Translations under genes and position numbers: made by a program
From: Setoptus koraiensis
Taxonomy: Eukaryota > Arthropoda
NCBI GenBank assembly: GCA_048013815.1
Contig: CM106586.1
Coordinates: forward strand, 1,922,001 to 1,986,000
DNA: 64,000 nt
Direction: 5' to 3'
In this document: positions 11,466 to 23,546 of the stretch, one piece after another
Layout: each line of letters starts with the position of its first letter
Numbering within the stretch: the stretch's first letter is position 1
Notes under the pieces: generated by a model
The model's input: the letters and a program-made list of their open reading frames with translations, nothing else
Databases searched by the model: none
Told to the model about the DNA's origin: nothing

Positions 11466-14400
11466 TGTGATTGTGAAGATGATATCTCAATAGAATAAAA
11501 ATTATTTATGAATCTAATTGAGTTGTTATGCCAGTAATGTTGCAACAAGGGTTGTTGTTCAAGGTTAAGTTAATACGATTCTTGCAAGTTTTTTGTTTCT
11601 TCTAATTTCTTGACTAGTAATATACGAATATGTTGCTTCTTTTTCAATAATACCAAATCATATCCATTGGCCATTCCTGTTAGTCCTAGGTAAGACAAAT
11701 TAAATAATTTAGAATGGTATTATTGAGCTTAGCATTGCCATCAATGTGAGCCTCTGGTTAAAATATGAAGCCACTAACGCTGTTTCTGATATAAACTACC
11801 TGGATGGAGGTAGCATCTTAGTGATAATAATCTAATGAAAATCTAAATGAAATAGCATATTTTTGTCATCATTGCACTTGGTTTCAGTCTAATCTTGCTT
11901 CTGAACAGTAGTATGAATTGAATGGATCCTAATAATAGCACTACGGTGGTTTTGTGAACAAATACTTTTATGTAATATCTATTATTTAATAATATATAAT
12001 AATGATATAATAATAACAAATCAAATAGTGATCCTGATACGAACTCTGCCTTACAATGTTAATATTAAATTTGGTCTGCCAATAAGAGATAAGGTGATGA
12101 TGATAGCAGAAGGTGTCCAATGTAGAAGCAATGCTATACATGCAATAATAATAATAATAACAACGGAAAGGCCATGGAGAATAATCAGCTGATGTTGTTG
12201 AATCGATATTTTCGTCGGCTAGAGATGCGCATCTGTTCCATTCTAAAGATTTCAACTCTGATACATCAAAATGTCTGAGGTGAGAGGACCCAGATATTAT
12301 CTTCCATTTAATTCCAACCAGTTATTATTATGATTAACTTGAAGAAAGTCCGTTACGACTTCAAGAGGACATTTACTCTAACTCGTCAACTCATGTTATA
12401 TTATTTAACCACGAACAAATAATTGTCACCATTATTGAAATCACCAACAATTGATTGACACAAATGGAGCACGTGAGTAATTACATTTATTCAGTTACGT
12501 AAAGTACAAATTTAAAAGAATCATCATTTGAATTGATTATCTTAGCCACTGTGTCTCTCCAAATCCCTCGTTGACAACCATGAATAAATGCGGCAAACGA
12601 ATCTTGGTGTGGGAATATTGATGATTGTGAGGAAAAGATTTCCACAGATAACCCATAGTAATAGCTATCTAGAATAACCTCACTGTAGGCAATATGAATA
12701 AGTTGGCGACGAGATTACAAGCGAAAATTAAAACCACGATCGTGATCTGTTGCATGACAATCGGCGTTTACTCTTTAGGGTAGACAGTCTGCATTTATAT
12801 TCTCGTCCATTAGCTAGTTTTGAATCACATTTTTCTGAAAAGACAGCTCAATGCTTGATTGACTTTCATGTTTGCTAGTGACCACTTAATCAATTGTGTT
12901 AATCATAGTTGTTATTAATCTTTGCTGTTGTGACCCCTTTCCAGCATCGATCTACTACATGCCAAGGAACAAAATACGTTTGCACCTGGGTCGAATACTG
13001 TGCAGGTGACAAAGTTCTTACAGCTTTTACGGTGCTTGGAAAAGCCATGCGAGCAGAAACTCCATTGTTTTTGTTTGAGCCATATAAATTGCTACAAGGC
13101 TTACCATGATTAATTTATTCAGATTGTTATTTTTTTGTTATCACTACTCGCATACTCACAAGTTGTCAGATTCATAAACAATTCAGAGCTCGCAGTGAGC
13201 AAGTATAGGGTGGCAGTTTCAAGCGGTGTAGTTCCTACAGCCAAGGCTACGCTGCCTTCCACAGTGCATTTTCTGCTCAAAGACACCGCGCGCTGCTTGA
13301 GATATTTCCTATGTGCGCCGATGTTTTATAAAAGATCCACCAGGGGCGCTGCTCAGATTTTGTTTAGCAGAGAGTGCAGTGAAGCGCAGCCCTCGTGGAC
13401 ATTTTGAAAACTAATAAAGGTGCATCAGAAAAACCTTAACCAGACTGTGCTTGTATATCGCACAGTTCGTGCATGGAGATATTTTTGAGCATGCTTAGCG
13501 CCATATCACAACACAGGCACACAATGCTACCTCGCATGTCCTGTGCTGCTCTGCTGCTCAGGTGATTTTGTACTTGCACCGCTCGCTGCTCACACCCTAC
13601 ATGTACACCCTGTATATACCAGGTAAAAAACACCAAGAGAGAGCGCACTAATGCAAGTGTTGGTTGTCAAGATAACAGTGTTAGCAACCGTGTGGTGTTT
13701 GCTCAAAAAAGAAAACAAGAATGATGACACTGGTGGCCTTGTTATTGGGATCGCCTGCAATGTCGGGCCAGAGAGACCGATTGTTTCTCGTTGCTGTAAT
13801 CATAACTCAACGCACTTCACAAGTAATGTCTATTTATGAACATTAACAACATTCGTAATAGTATCCCAATCAACAATGAAATGAATCGAGCAACCCACGA
13901 ATTTTAACAATCAGTCACACATCTACTGATTATATATAGTTGACGTTGGCAACTGTTATGGTAAGAAATACAAAACGTATACGTACAAATATTCTCCAAC
14001 TTGAATATTCATTCGAAAAATCTTTCTGGCATGTTGGCAACCTCATAGTTGAAATTCTGCAACGACATAAAGACACATGTCTTACTGTTCTCATTTGTGG
14101 TTACATTTACATCATCACTAGAGAGAGGGAGAGAGAGAGAGAGAGAGGGATAGAGGAATTTATTATTAGTGCTAACATCTGTACTCAGTTACTAGTGGAA
14201 AGAGTTGACTGGAATTGAATTTGTATTCTTATTATTGCTTGTTACGATTACACGACTTGAGCAAAAATTCTTCAGACCGTTTTACATCCCATCAGCAGTG
14301 TTCACCTGTATGACGATGGTGTGTTGTTGTATATACGACGTTACATAACGAACAACAACAGACAAGCATACAAGCGTAAAAGGTTATGCACAAACACACA

Positions 14401-14624
14401 GACGCACACATGATAAGCTAGTTTTGCTTACAATCGAGCAACCACTTTCTGCCACCAACTCACCATATAATCGTATACATACAAATCATATGCAACACTT
14501 CCTTATTCGCCGCTTGAGGCATATCTATCCATTGTAAATTTATTTATCTTACTGGATTCATTTTGTCTAACGTTTATTCGTTCATTATTCACCAATCGTT
14601 CATCAAAAGGAATCTCAATCAACT
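11466..14624. other. Intergenic region, about 3.2 kb
   Basis: Mostly AT-rich. A minus-strand frame at about 12265-11986 follows a CCTCTCACCTCAG acceptor and reads plausibly at first (ELKSLEWNRCASLADENI) but then passes into a Tyr run from an (ATA)n tract; it matches nothing I know. The segment 13140-13640 is richer in GC than its surroundings but has no supported gene. A (GA)n tract lies near 14122-14150. The part just before 14625 is the presumed 5' UTR and promoter of the CEP170-like gene. Confidence 0.5.
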
Positions 14625-17171
14625 ATGGACACTGATATAAATGATCAACCCGATCTAAATCAACAGCAACAGAATGGTAATGAGGTCTCCATTACAACAA
14701 CAACCAACAACAAAAACTATCCTCATCAATCACCAACATCTAATGAATTTAACAGGAAGCCAGAACAAGATATTAATAACCATGATACTGGAGAGTGCAA
14801 TGTTGCAACAACCAATAACAACGATGAGAATGTGCCTGATTATGGTGGTGATGATTCTACAAAACAATCAGATCAATCCTCATTTTCCACTGCCTTTGCA
14901 ATATCGTTCGATGATAATAGCACAACCAAGAAGAAACTTAACATAAGGGATTCTATAAGAAAATTTGCTCCGCCAAAGCCACAAACAATTGAAAATCCAA
15001 ATAGAATTGCATCAGCAACACTCAAACAAAATGCAGATAATCCATTGATGAGCATTGAATCAGCCCCGCCAGAGCTCAATATAAACAAGCATCACACTCC
15101 AACTCGTGATAGGAAACAAACATCAAGCGTCTCATCCAACAATTCACATGGCCGCCGAGCGAACGGGGCATCTCCGAACCATTCCTCTCAATCAATTTTG
15201 AGCGATTCTGCTGCCTTTCTAATACATAAAATGCTAGCCGGTCCTGTCGATCATGAAGCACAGAGAGCCAGTCGTAAATCGGCCTCTCAGAAGAGCAAAT
15301 CGCCTAGTTCACACAAAAGTCGTAGCGACAAGAATGGCCAGCCAGAATTAGTGCTAGATGAGATCGATTTCCATGATGATCGCAGTGATAATGGTACCTA
15401 TGTCGTTGGAACTGATCCAGATGCTGAGGCTGCTAGGAAAAGAATTGATGAGATATTTGGAGTTTCAAAAATGGCTCCGCCCTCCCGTCAATCAAAGCAG
15501 CATAATTCAAGATCTAATAAAAGATCTGGTGACAAACCGCATACTGGACGCAAATCTGGATTGAGTAAAGAAAGGCAGCAACATATAGATCGTCTGGCAT
15601 ATAAGGATGCAAATTACAGAAGTTCATCGGTTTCGCGAAGCTCATCTTCATCTCAAAATCACGAAACTAGCACCAATGGTAGCACAAATAAGCACAACAA
15701 AAGACATCTTAGAAATCTTTCATGTGAACGCGTGTCCACAAATAACAATCTCACAAATACATCTACTAAATCATATCGGAGATCTGTATCTCAATCAAGT
15801 AGAAAATCAGGTGGCAATAGCAGTGGTCGTGAAAACAACGGCGTATCTGATGAGGACACTAGAAGCTCCAGATCGTCAATGAGTAATGTTACTAGAGAAT
15901 GTTCTGAAGGTTATGACGTGCCGCAGTTATCAAGTCATCCAAACATGAAATTCAATCGCGCCTTCGCCCTCCGACGCGCCCGTTTAGGCATAGAGACGCC
16001 GGGTGTGAAGGTTAGCTCGAATAATGGAAACAATGCTAGTCAGGCAGTTCAACCAAACCAATCTTACATTGAGCAATTAGCAAAGTTACAACAGAACAAA
16101 AATGTCTTGAGTCCAACTTGTTCTTTCAGTAGGGAAGATGGAGGTCGATTCAGTTTGCGAGTTCAACGTGCCCCACTGCCCACTCATCTTCTTGGTACTA
16201 AAAATCGTCATCAGACCAGCACACCTGATTCTACAACCAAGCAAGATAGAGCGATTAAAGACAGTAAGCAAGATAATAAGCAACAGAGATCCAATTTGCA
16301 ATGTTATAATCAGAACGTCAATATATGTCCCAACCAGGAACCATGTCGCAATTCGATGCTCAGTCCAAAATCCTCCACCGGAAGGGCTGGCTCCAACAGT
16401 GCAAACCTAATTCAACGGAGTTCTTCTTTTGACAAAAACAATCTTGTCAATCTGGATCAACAATTAAGTCCACAACAAAGGCAACGCCACCAACAGCAAC
16501 ATTCAAGTTCTAATCACACTGTTGGTCAAAATGCAACTGATAGCCGTAGTGATTGTGACACAACTTCTACTTGTGGGTACATTCGACAAGTTTATGATTC
16601 AAACAATCAGACGGCTTGGAGTTTAACGGCCGACGAAAATCACAAAACAAACCATTCCTTGCAAATGAACAGCAGTGAGCCTGCTTACTACGATAATGAA
16701 GGTTTTAGTTCATCGAATGAAACACCGGCAACATCAAGTACCGAATTGAACAATCCATCTCTAAGGAAACCTACCAACATACAATTGGGTGCCTTGGATT
16801 CGCTGGTCATCTCTGCAATAAGTAGCCTGTCGCAAAAGATTCGTCACTCAGTTTGTGATATATTGATTGATCAAGCAAAAAAACTACCCGTCGGAAATGA
16901 GACTAGATTAGTAGTAGAAGAGATACTTCCGCAGATTATGATTCGAGACAATGGTAATAAAGGTCCAGCAACCGCAGAAGAGATCGATCGTTCACTTTAC
17001 TTTGATCTAGCTAAGACCTTGAGGAATTTGAAGAAAGTGGAACAGATTGTCGATGTTATATCTATGATATCAAAACAAACATCAAGCCTTAGTTCAAGCA
17101 AATCATCCATGCAAAATTCACCAGTTCGAACAAACAGTGCGACAAATTCTAACAACGATACAATCAGTTAA
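14625..17171 (+). CDS. CEP170-like centrosomal/microtubule-associated protein
   Basis: A single uninterrupted 848-codon frame. The family binds microtubules and localises to centrosomes, subdistal appendages and the spindle. Three blocks identify it: AEAARKRIDEIFGV near residue 275 (vertebrate CEP170 has EEARRMIDKVFGV in the same kind of context, preceded by a GTY motif), FNRAFALRRARLGIETP near 443, and the C-terminal domain from about 715, with LGALDSLVISAISSLSQKIR and LRNLKKVEQIVDVISMI. The rest is Ser/Asn/Gln-rich and probably disordered, with many basic-Ser repeats. The N-terminal FHA domain of vertebrate CEP170 is absent: this protein starts in low-complexity sequence. It is also about half the usual length. 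Two AATAAA signals at 17411 and 17433 follow the stop. Confidence 0.8.
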   Translation: MDTDINDQPDLNQQQQNGNEVSITTTTNNKNYPHQSPTSNEFNRKPEQDINNHDTGECNVATTNNNDENVPDYGGDDSTKQSDQSSFSTAFAISFDDNSTTKKKLNIRDSIRKFAPPKPQTIENPNRIASATLKQNADNPLMSIESAPPELNINKHHTPTRDRKQTSSVSSNNSHGRRANGASPNHSSQSILSDSAAFLIHKMLAGPVDHEAQRASRKSASQKSKSPSSHKSRSDKNGQPELVLDEIDFHDDRSDNGTYVVGTDPDAEAARKRIDEIFGVSKMAPPSRQSKQHNSRSNKRSGDKPHTGRKSGLSKERQQHIDRLAYKDANYRSSSVSRSSSSSQNHETSTNGSTNKHNKRHLRNLSCERVSTNNNLTNTSTKSYRRSVSQSSRKSGGNSSGRENNGVSDEDTRSSRSSMSNVTRECSEGYDVPQLSSHPNMKFNRAFALRRARLGIETPGVKVSSNNGNNASQAVQPNQSYIEQLAKLQQNKNVLSPTCSFSREDGGRFSLRVQRAPLPTHLLGTKNRHQTSTPDSTTKQDRAIKDSKQDNKQQRSNLQCYNQNVNICPNQEPCRNSMLSPKSSTGRAGSNSANLIQRSSSFDKNNLVNLDQQLSPQQRQRHQQQHSSSNHTVGQNATDSRSDCDTTSTCGYIRQVYDSNNQTAWSLTADENHKTNHSLQMNSSEPAYYDNEGFSSSNETPATSSTELNNPSLRKPTNIQLGALDSLVISAISSLSQKIRHSVCDILIDQAKKLPVGNETRLVVEEILPQIMIRDNGNKGPATAEEIDRSLYFDLAKTLRNLKKVEQIVDVISMISKQTSSLSSSKSSMQNSPVRTNSATNSNNDTIS

Positions 17172-17582
17172 AATCTCCATTGTTCTATTCGAAAGGATTC
17201 AGCGTCCAAGAAAAATAATATCTGTGATAAGATTGATTTTTATACATTGTCAATAACTTTAGTTATCTAAAAATTTATAAAATATACGCATGTATAACAA
17301 GATTCGCAATCTATAGTATATTGGACAAGATAGTATATTTGACCAGATCATTCGATAATATTATTCAACAAATTTTAATGCAAACAACATTCGCAAAGCA
17401 AACCGTTTTAAATAAAAGCATTGTCATTGTCAAATAAATCTAGTCTCCAGTTAGACATCTTAGACGAGATATATGTTTTACTATCTAGTATCTAGGAGGG
17501 AAAAATTGTTACCCGGCGTATTGTCAGTCGCGCTAAAAAACAGCCTTGATCGTAGATTAACTTTTTGCGGATTAGACTTGAG

Positions 17583-17720
17583 ATGTCCGAATATTTTTTC
17601 CGGGTCGATCCTGACACTGTGGTACTCGAGCAGACCAAACTCGGCATTAGAGAAAATGCGGGCCAGAAGGCACGCCCAGCAGCGCTGACCGGACCGAGCC
17701 GCCCACGCTCAAACAGATGA
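17583..17720 (+). CDS. Possible short ORF/exon, unrecognised
   Basis: A 45-residue frame (MSEYFFRVDPDTVVLEQTKL, then a basic and Pro/Ala-rich end) sits in a GC-rich island between the CEP170-like and Rab21 genes. The frame can be extended left to a GATCGTAG acceptor-like site. Its base composition and protein-like texture differ from surrounding AT-rich DNA. It may equally be part of the Rab21 promoter island. No family recognised. Confidence 0.2.
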   Translation: MSEYFFRVDPDTVVLEQTKLGIRENAGQKARPAALTGPSRPRSNR

Positions 17721-17885
17721 CAATACATAAACATCTGTGATCAATGTTGGATAGATTCATGCGAAATAATTGGGATATCTAGTAGAGGATACATATATAT
17801 TAAGGATAAAAATAACCATACAACACGGCCAGTTTTGAAACAGAAATTCCACATGAATGAATTTTTGATTGTTTAGTGAACAACA

Positions 17886-18843
17886 ATGTCCTCCTATAAC
17901 TTTAAAGTTGTTCTTTTGGGCGAAGGATGTGTAGGTAAAACATCCCTAGTTTTGCGATATGTATCAAATGTGTTCAAGTAAGTAAAACTAACCATTACAA
18001 CAACAGCAGGCAGAGAAAAAATCGTCATCCTTTACAGTGAAGTAATATCTTGGTATGTTCACGTGTTTATTATTCAGCGATGCTCATCAATCCACATTAC
18101 AAGCTAGTTTTTTAAAGAAACAAATCTATCTGGAACAAGATCAGGTGAAACTATCACTATGGGACACAGTAAGTAATTGGTTTAAAATAACAGACTACAC
18201 TAACTCTTTCATTGCCAACTATTTCTATAGAAAAAATTCGATCAATTCCATTTTATTATTATCAGGCCGGTCAAGAAAGATTTCACGCCCTGGGGCCTAT
18301 ATATTATCGCGATTCACAAGGAGCCGTTCTAGTTTACGATGTCACTAATCCAGATTCCTTGCGCAAAGTCAAAGTATGGATAAAAGAGCTGTCACAAATG
18401 TTAGGTAATGAGGTTTGCTTGGCAATTGTCGGAAACAAGATCGACCTACTAACTGCGAATGAACAAAAACAACCACATACCAATTCTCTAATATCAGAAG
18501 CCATGAATTACTGCAACCAATTAGAAAATGCCAAACATTATAATACTTCAGCCAAATTAGATATTGGTATCAATGATCTATTCATTAGTTTATCGAGACG
18601 TAAGTTAAATAGCAGATTGAATGAAACAACAGACCAGATGATAGATACTAACACAACAATAATAGATTCTAATTCAACTGTATTCTTCTCTGCTATGACT
18701 GTATACCTGGATCGACAGGAATGATTGAACAAGCCAAGCGAAGTCCATCTAATGGTTCTATACAATCCATTATTGGAACAAACAAGACATTGGTTATTAC
18801 TGAGGATGAGCCCACGAGTGATAAAGACAAGTGCAATTGTTGA
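17886..18843 (+). CDS. Rab21: Ras-related GTPase Rab21
   Basis: An early-endosome Rab GTPase, known for integrin traffic and macropinosome handling. Four exons: 17886-17977, 18078-18168, 18266-18599 and 18719-18843, total 213 residues. Motifs in order: P-loop GEGCVGKTS, switch I region with STLQASFLKKQIYL (Rab21-typical TLQASFL), WDTAGQERFHALGPIYYRDS (G3, Rab21-specific HALGPIYYRD), GNKIDL (G4) and TSAK (G5). The last intron matters: exon 3 ends C|GTAAGT and exon 4 restores RMIEQAKRSPSNG, matching the Rab21 CKRMIE region. The protein ends KDKCNC, a C-x-C geranylgeranylation signal. Reading through the third intron instead gives a false C-terminus lacking prenyl cysteines. An AATAAA at about 19123 follows. 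The gene converges on the minus-strand gene ending at 19151. Confidence 0.95.
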
Positions 18844-19150
18844 TTGTTTACTTCATGAGATGGAGGATACAGTATTTATCTGGAGAGTAGCATGTCTGTT
18901 TGTTATAATATAATCAATCTTCAGACCATCCGATTCCATTAAAGAACTAAAACCAATCGAGACAAGTCTTTGTGGTCAACAAGATTTACATAACTATAGA
19001 CATCGATTCTATTACTATAGACATTTATAAGTATAGAATCTTTGTACTTCGTTGTTGCCTTATCAAAGGTGTAAAATCAAGAATTTCTTGATAATCATTG
19101 ATCTACATGTACTGATGAATGCAAATAAAACCATTTAGTCTTTCATTACT

Positions 19151-22100
19151 TCAAACCTCACTACTAGATGGTGAACGATCGTCTAAGTAGTGCATTTCCA
19201 CATTAGAAATCAATGATCTGTCTGAAGTCAAGTTCAATAGAGACGGCCCAATGTTCGACGAATGCGCTTTTTCTGTCTTGCTAGTTTCTGATTGCGCCAT
19301 AATATTACGGCCCACCGGAATGTCACGACTTTCAATTTTTGTCAATTCATCTCTTATTTGATCGACCATGGATTGGGTTCTACCACTCAGTTCTATATGT
19401 ATTATGGTGGGTCTTCTGTTGTCGTCTTCGACAATTTCTGTAGCCTTCGTCAAATCATCAATGTTGGTAGTAAGTCCCTGAATCACCTGTATAGAGCCTG
19501 AGCTAGTTGAAGGTCGATTGATTTCGCTCTGGATATAGTTATCTTCCTCTTTCGATCCGCTGATTCCGTAGCTATTAGTTTTACAAATCTCATGGATATT
19601 ACTAATCTTGTCCGATTTTGTTAAACGGCTGCTGCGAGGATGGTCCTTCTCCATGACGTTGGTGTCAACATCATCAAATGATCGAGTATTCGCACTCCTA
19701 TACCCTCCATCCAACAAATTGTCGTTTTTATAATCAAAACTATTATTCGACTTGAATGAATCATTGCCTCTTGTTACTGAGGAGCCACTTTTCAATCTAC
19801 TGACAGTTAGATTCCTCCTCTGTGGTATAATAGGCGCTTGGTTGATGTCCATTTTCTCAGATGATATCATATTCACATATTCATGGTGATTTTTGATCCG
19901 GGTGCTCGACCTGCTTGTTCGATGTGGAATAGATTCATCTATCAGATTACTTTTGTTATCTGTTTCACTAGTCGCTTGTTTAACAATTGGTACAAGTTTT
20001 TGCTTTATCATCACTAGCTCGCTAGTCTTCTGAGAGACATCCTTTGAATCAGTTTGATCATCTTCGTTGTCATCATTCTTTGTTTTGAATCCATCTTCTC
20101 TGGAAAAAGTGTTCTGGAAAACTGCTTGTTCTCTGACTAGATCTCGATATTGTATGTCATTAGCATCCTCTGCTGTCTGCTGTTGTTGTTGCATCTGCAA
20201 TAAATCTTGTGCCCATAAAATCTGTTTGGATCTTGTGTTGAATTTGCCACTAGAATCAATTTGATCTTGATAGTTAGCTGATTGTGGCTGTTTATCGTTC
20301 AACATTTCACTCGATTCTTTCGTTTGTCGTTGACTTGATTTTTTGAGAGAAGACTTCTGAACTTTTTTCACATCTGTGTTGTCGATTCTTTTACCTTCAA
20401 ATGAGTACCACTCAAATTGTGATGGAAGTTGACCAGCATCATTTTGCTTAAATGAAGAAACGTTTGTCCCCATAACTTTTGAATTTGCACCATCACTTTG
20501 TGCGAAATTATTGTCACGTTGAGATATTTTTGTCCAAATAGATTTGGCTGAGATCTGATCTGGCTTCCTGAGATCTATAATTGCGTCCTCTTTGTCGGAT
20601 GTCTCTTGACTAAAGCTAAGATAAGTTGATGATTGTTCTAGATTGCCAGGTTTAGCACGACGGTCTTGCAATCGATCACTATGAAATTGTGCTCGTTCGG
20701 TCTCGATGTCACGTTCCTTATTTGTCGCAGACCTGCAACACAATACAATCAATGATAGTATGAGCATGAGGAGTAAAATTAAGAAGATCGCACTGATTAT
20801 ATAAACCTCCCAAGAATTCCACAAAGATTGTGCCTTAGGCAAGTATGTTTGCAAGAATGACATTGAGTCATCGTCCTCATTATTCTTTGGCGATCCCTCC
20901 TTGTAAGCTATATTGGTATGGGTAAGTTGATCAAAGATCAATCTTTTTAGAATCTGTTCTCGAATAAACTACCAAGAAGAAGATAGAATTGGTTAATCAC
21001 TTACGTTCCAATAGTTTTACAACATTAAGATCAGAAAATATTTTATTCATCTCCATTTTAGATAGATTGTTTTCAATCGCTCGAATGGCTTCATCGTATG
21101 ATATGAATCTCTTGGTACCATTGCTGGCAGTATCTATCAGCCAATAAATGAAGTGAACTTGCTCTTGGAATTCATAATGGAAAACATTGAATAGCTATAG
21201 GAATGCAAATGATTAAATTATTAGATTGGACGTAAGCGTTCTCACAGAGTATATCACTAATATGAGTTTTCAATAGATTGTAAAGGGTTAGGGAAATACT
21301 GACTTTCGTTGTAATGTTCTGAAGAGAACCATTAGAAAACATCCTGCCTTGGTCATAATAAATAGCTTTTTCTTTGTTATCTTTTGATAGACTATCCAGA
21401 TTGGATGATTCATCATAATCTAGATTAGTCAATTGATGTTCTTTCAGACTCATATTGTCACCAAGCCGTTTAAAAAGTAGACCTATACGTCTCAGTCCTA
21501 TCTTTTTCAGCTCGGCAAGTTCAGATGAATTATACTTATTGGTTTTGTTCTCCCTCTTTGTGTCCAAGTCATTTGGCGATCTATAGCTACTTGATAGAAC
21601 TTAGTGAAGAAGATATTCCAATCATTAGTTACTAGTGATAGTGAAATTATTTCGAAGATTTGACATCCTGAGGATTACATACTTGTTCTCAATAGATAAC
21701 TCTTATCGAATTGTGTTAACTAGTTGAACAATGAATAGATCAAGGAGAGAATCAGAGATATTTGATTTAGTCCTATAATACCCTTATAGCCACCAATTTA
21801 CATGAAATAAATTTTTCCATACTACTTTCGCTTAACAATTCTAGAGCAATATCCCCAAGAGCTTACCTTGGATTCGTCTTGCTGAGTGTGATCAATCTCG
21901 CTGTTTAGAATGGTTGTGTTTTGCGCGGGCGGAATTGGATCTGTGGAAAGATTCTTATCAACAGTTGATTGATTGCCGGTCGAAGAACCTTCAATTTTAT
22001 TTATCAGGACATCCTTGGTGGGGCTTACTGTTGAAGTTTCTAAATACGGCGCTTTTGGGTCATAATTACTCTCTCGATCGACACTAGACAGATCTCTTAT

Positions 22101-22618
22101 GCCTATTTTAAATAGTTGTTCTTTCAATAAAACAATATCGCTCTTTTTTGGTCTTATACTATAACCAAGATAAGCCTTGTTATTACTATTGTTTTTGTCA
22201 TGTTCGTCCCAGAAACGTTGTAACAGACAATAATCTTCACCATTCAATGCAAAGTCGTATAGTATTCTTGCTTTTTGTTGTGCTGACACATTGGCTAGAT
22301 TACTATTGACAGAAATGTCTTTGTTTTCGATCAACGATTCCATAGATAAACTTGTGCTAGAAATACCCATACAATGGACCGGTAAATAGGCATTGCCCAT
22401 ATGAATTCCTAGACATAAAACAAATAGTAAATATGCTACTCGGAGCAGCTAACCAACAATATAATGAAGCGAAGAGAGTAGAATAGGATTAATTAGTAGA
22501 GACTTTACTTATCCGATTAGAGTCTATAAACATTTGAAAATTTGTGAGTGATACAATTATTTGCTTTTCAGTCGACAGCGGGCCCTTTATCCGATAGCCA
22601 GTTAAAAATATTTACCAT
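19151..22618 (-). CDS. Type I single-pass membrane protein, unrecognised family
   Basis: Exons that can be defined: 22448-21867, one ending at 21304, 21194-21005 and 20958-19151. A likely start is an ATG at 22618-22616 immediately followed by a GTAAAT donor, which would splice to a hydrophobic signal-peptide-like stretch (LLRVAYLLFVLCLG). The left boundary of the exon ending at 21304 is unresolved. The extracellular part is about 400 residues of mostly polar sequence without an obvious repeat or cysteine pattern. One helix (YIISAIFLILLLMLILSLIV) is followed by a Cys pair and a tail of about 530 residues, rich in Ser, Asp, Lys and Gln, probably disordered. This shape suggests a surface receptor, adhesion or adaptor protein, but I recognise no domain. 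It lies head-to-head with the SKI3-like gene. Confidence 0.6.
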
Positions 22619-23546
22619 TTTTGCTCTGTCATTCAGTTTTTCCCTCTTCTTTGTTTATCTTGTGTCAAAAACTCCCGTTTTCTCTGATAGTGGGACTTTT
22701 GTTCAAACGCTGTGATATAGCTTGACGGTTTGCGATAATATCCATTATCATAAATTGGCGCGGGTAAGCTAAACTGTTTCCTTCATTGAATATTCCAAAA
22801 TGATTCAAATCAGTGAGTTATCGTTCTTTTACAAAAATGCCAACTACTGTAATATTTGATCAGTGTCACATCGAGTGCACAAATGCTCGACTAAAAATTG
22901 ATTTTGTTCAAGCAAAAAGTTAGCTGTGTTCTTTAAAGAATCAAAGTTAGTCAGGAAACACCCAACTGCAAATAGTAGCCAGTTATTAGCATAACTGGAT
23001 ATAATAAATATATGATATCGTTGTTGTTACAGGTAACAATGGATGAGCATGGGGTTACAATAGCGTTGTTATGTTGAACTGTTACTGTTGGGTGTTACCT
23101 AACTAACTTATACTATATAAATGAAACTAACTTTTTGCTCTAGCAACAACAACGACAAATATAGCACACGAGTATGCGCCATTAGATTTTTTTCTGTTCA
23201 CCTAACAACGACAACTGCAACAACGATGATAACAACGACCAAACAAAAGAAAATTTATGCATATCAATGGTCATTGTGGTTGCATAATCGCCACTAAAGC
23301 CACAATTTTATTTGCTTCAAGCAAGGGTGAAAACAGATCACCAACATCCCACGACAACTGGCATCGATTAACTTTTTTTGCAGCCGAAAAAAGAAATTCA
23401 TTGTTTGAATTGAGCGCCATTATATAAGAATATATTTTCCATTGGTGAGTTTTATACAATTGTAGCCGACCTTTACTCTTCTGACAAGATATCATTATTG
23501 CTGTTGTTTTAATTTTCATTGTAATATACTGTTAGAACATTACGCT
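22619..23546. other. Head-to-head intergenic region
   Basis: About 930 bp between two divergently transcribed genes (membrane protein on minus, SKI3-like on plus), so it should contain both promoters. It is AT-rich with CAA/CAAC repeats near 23140-23240. No clear TATA or operator could be assigned. Confidence 0.5.
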
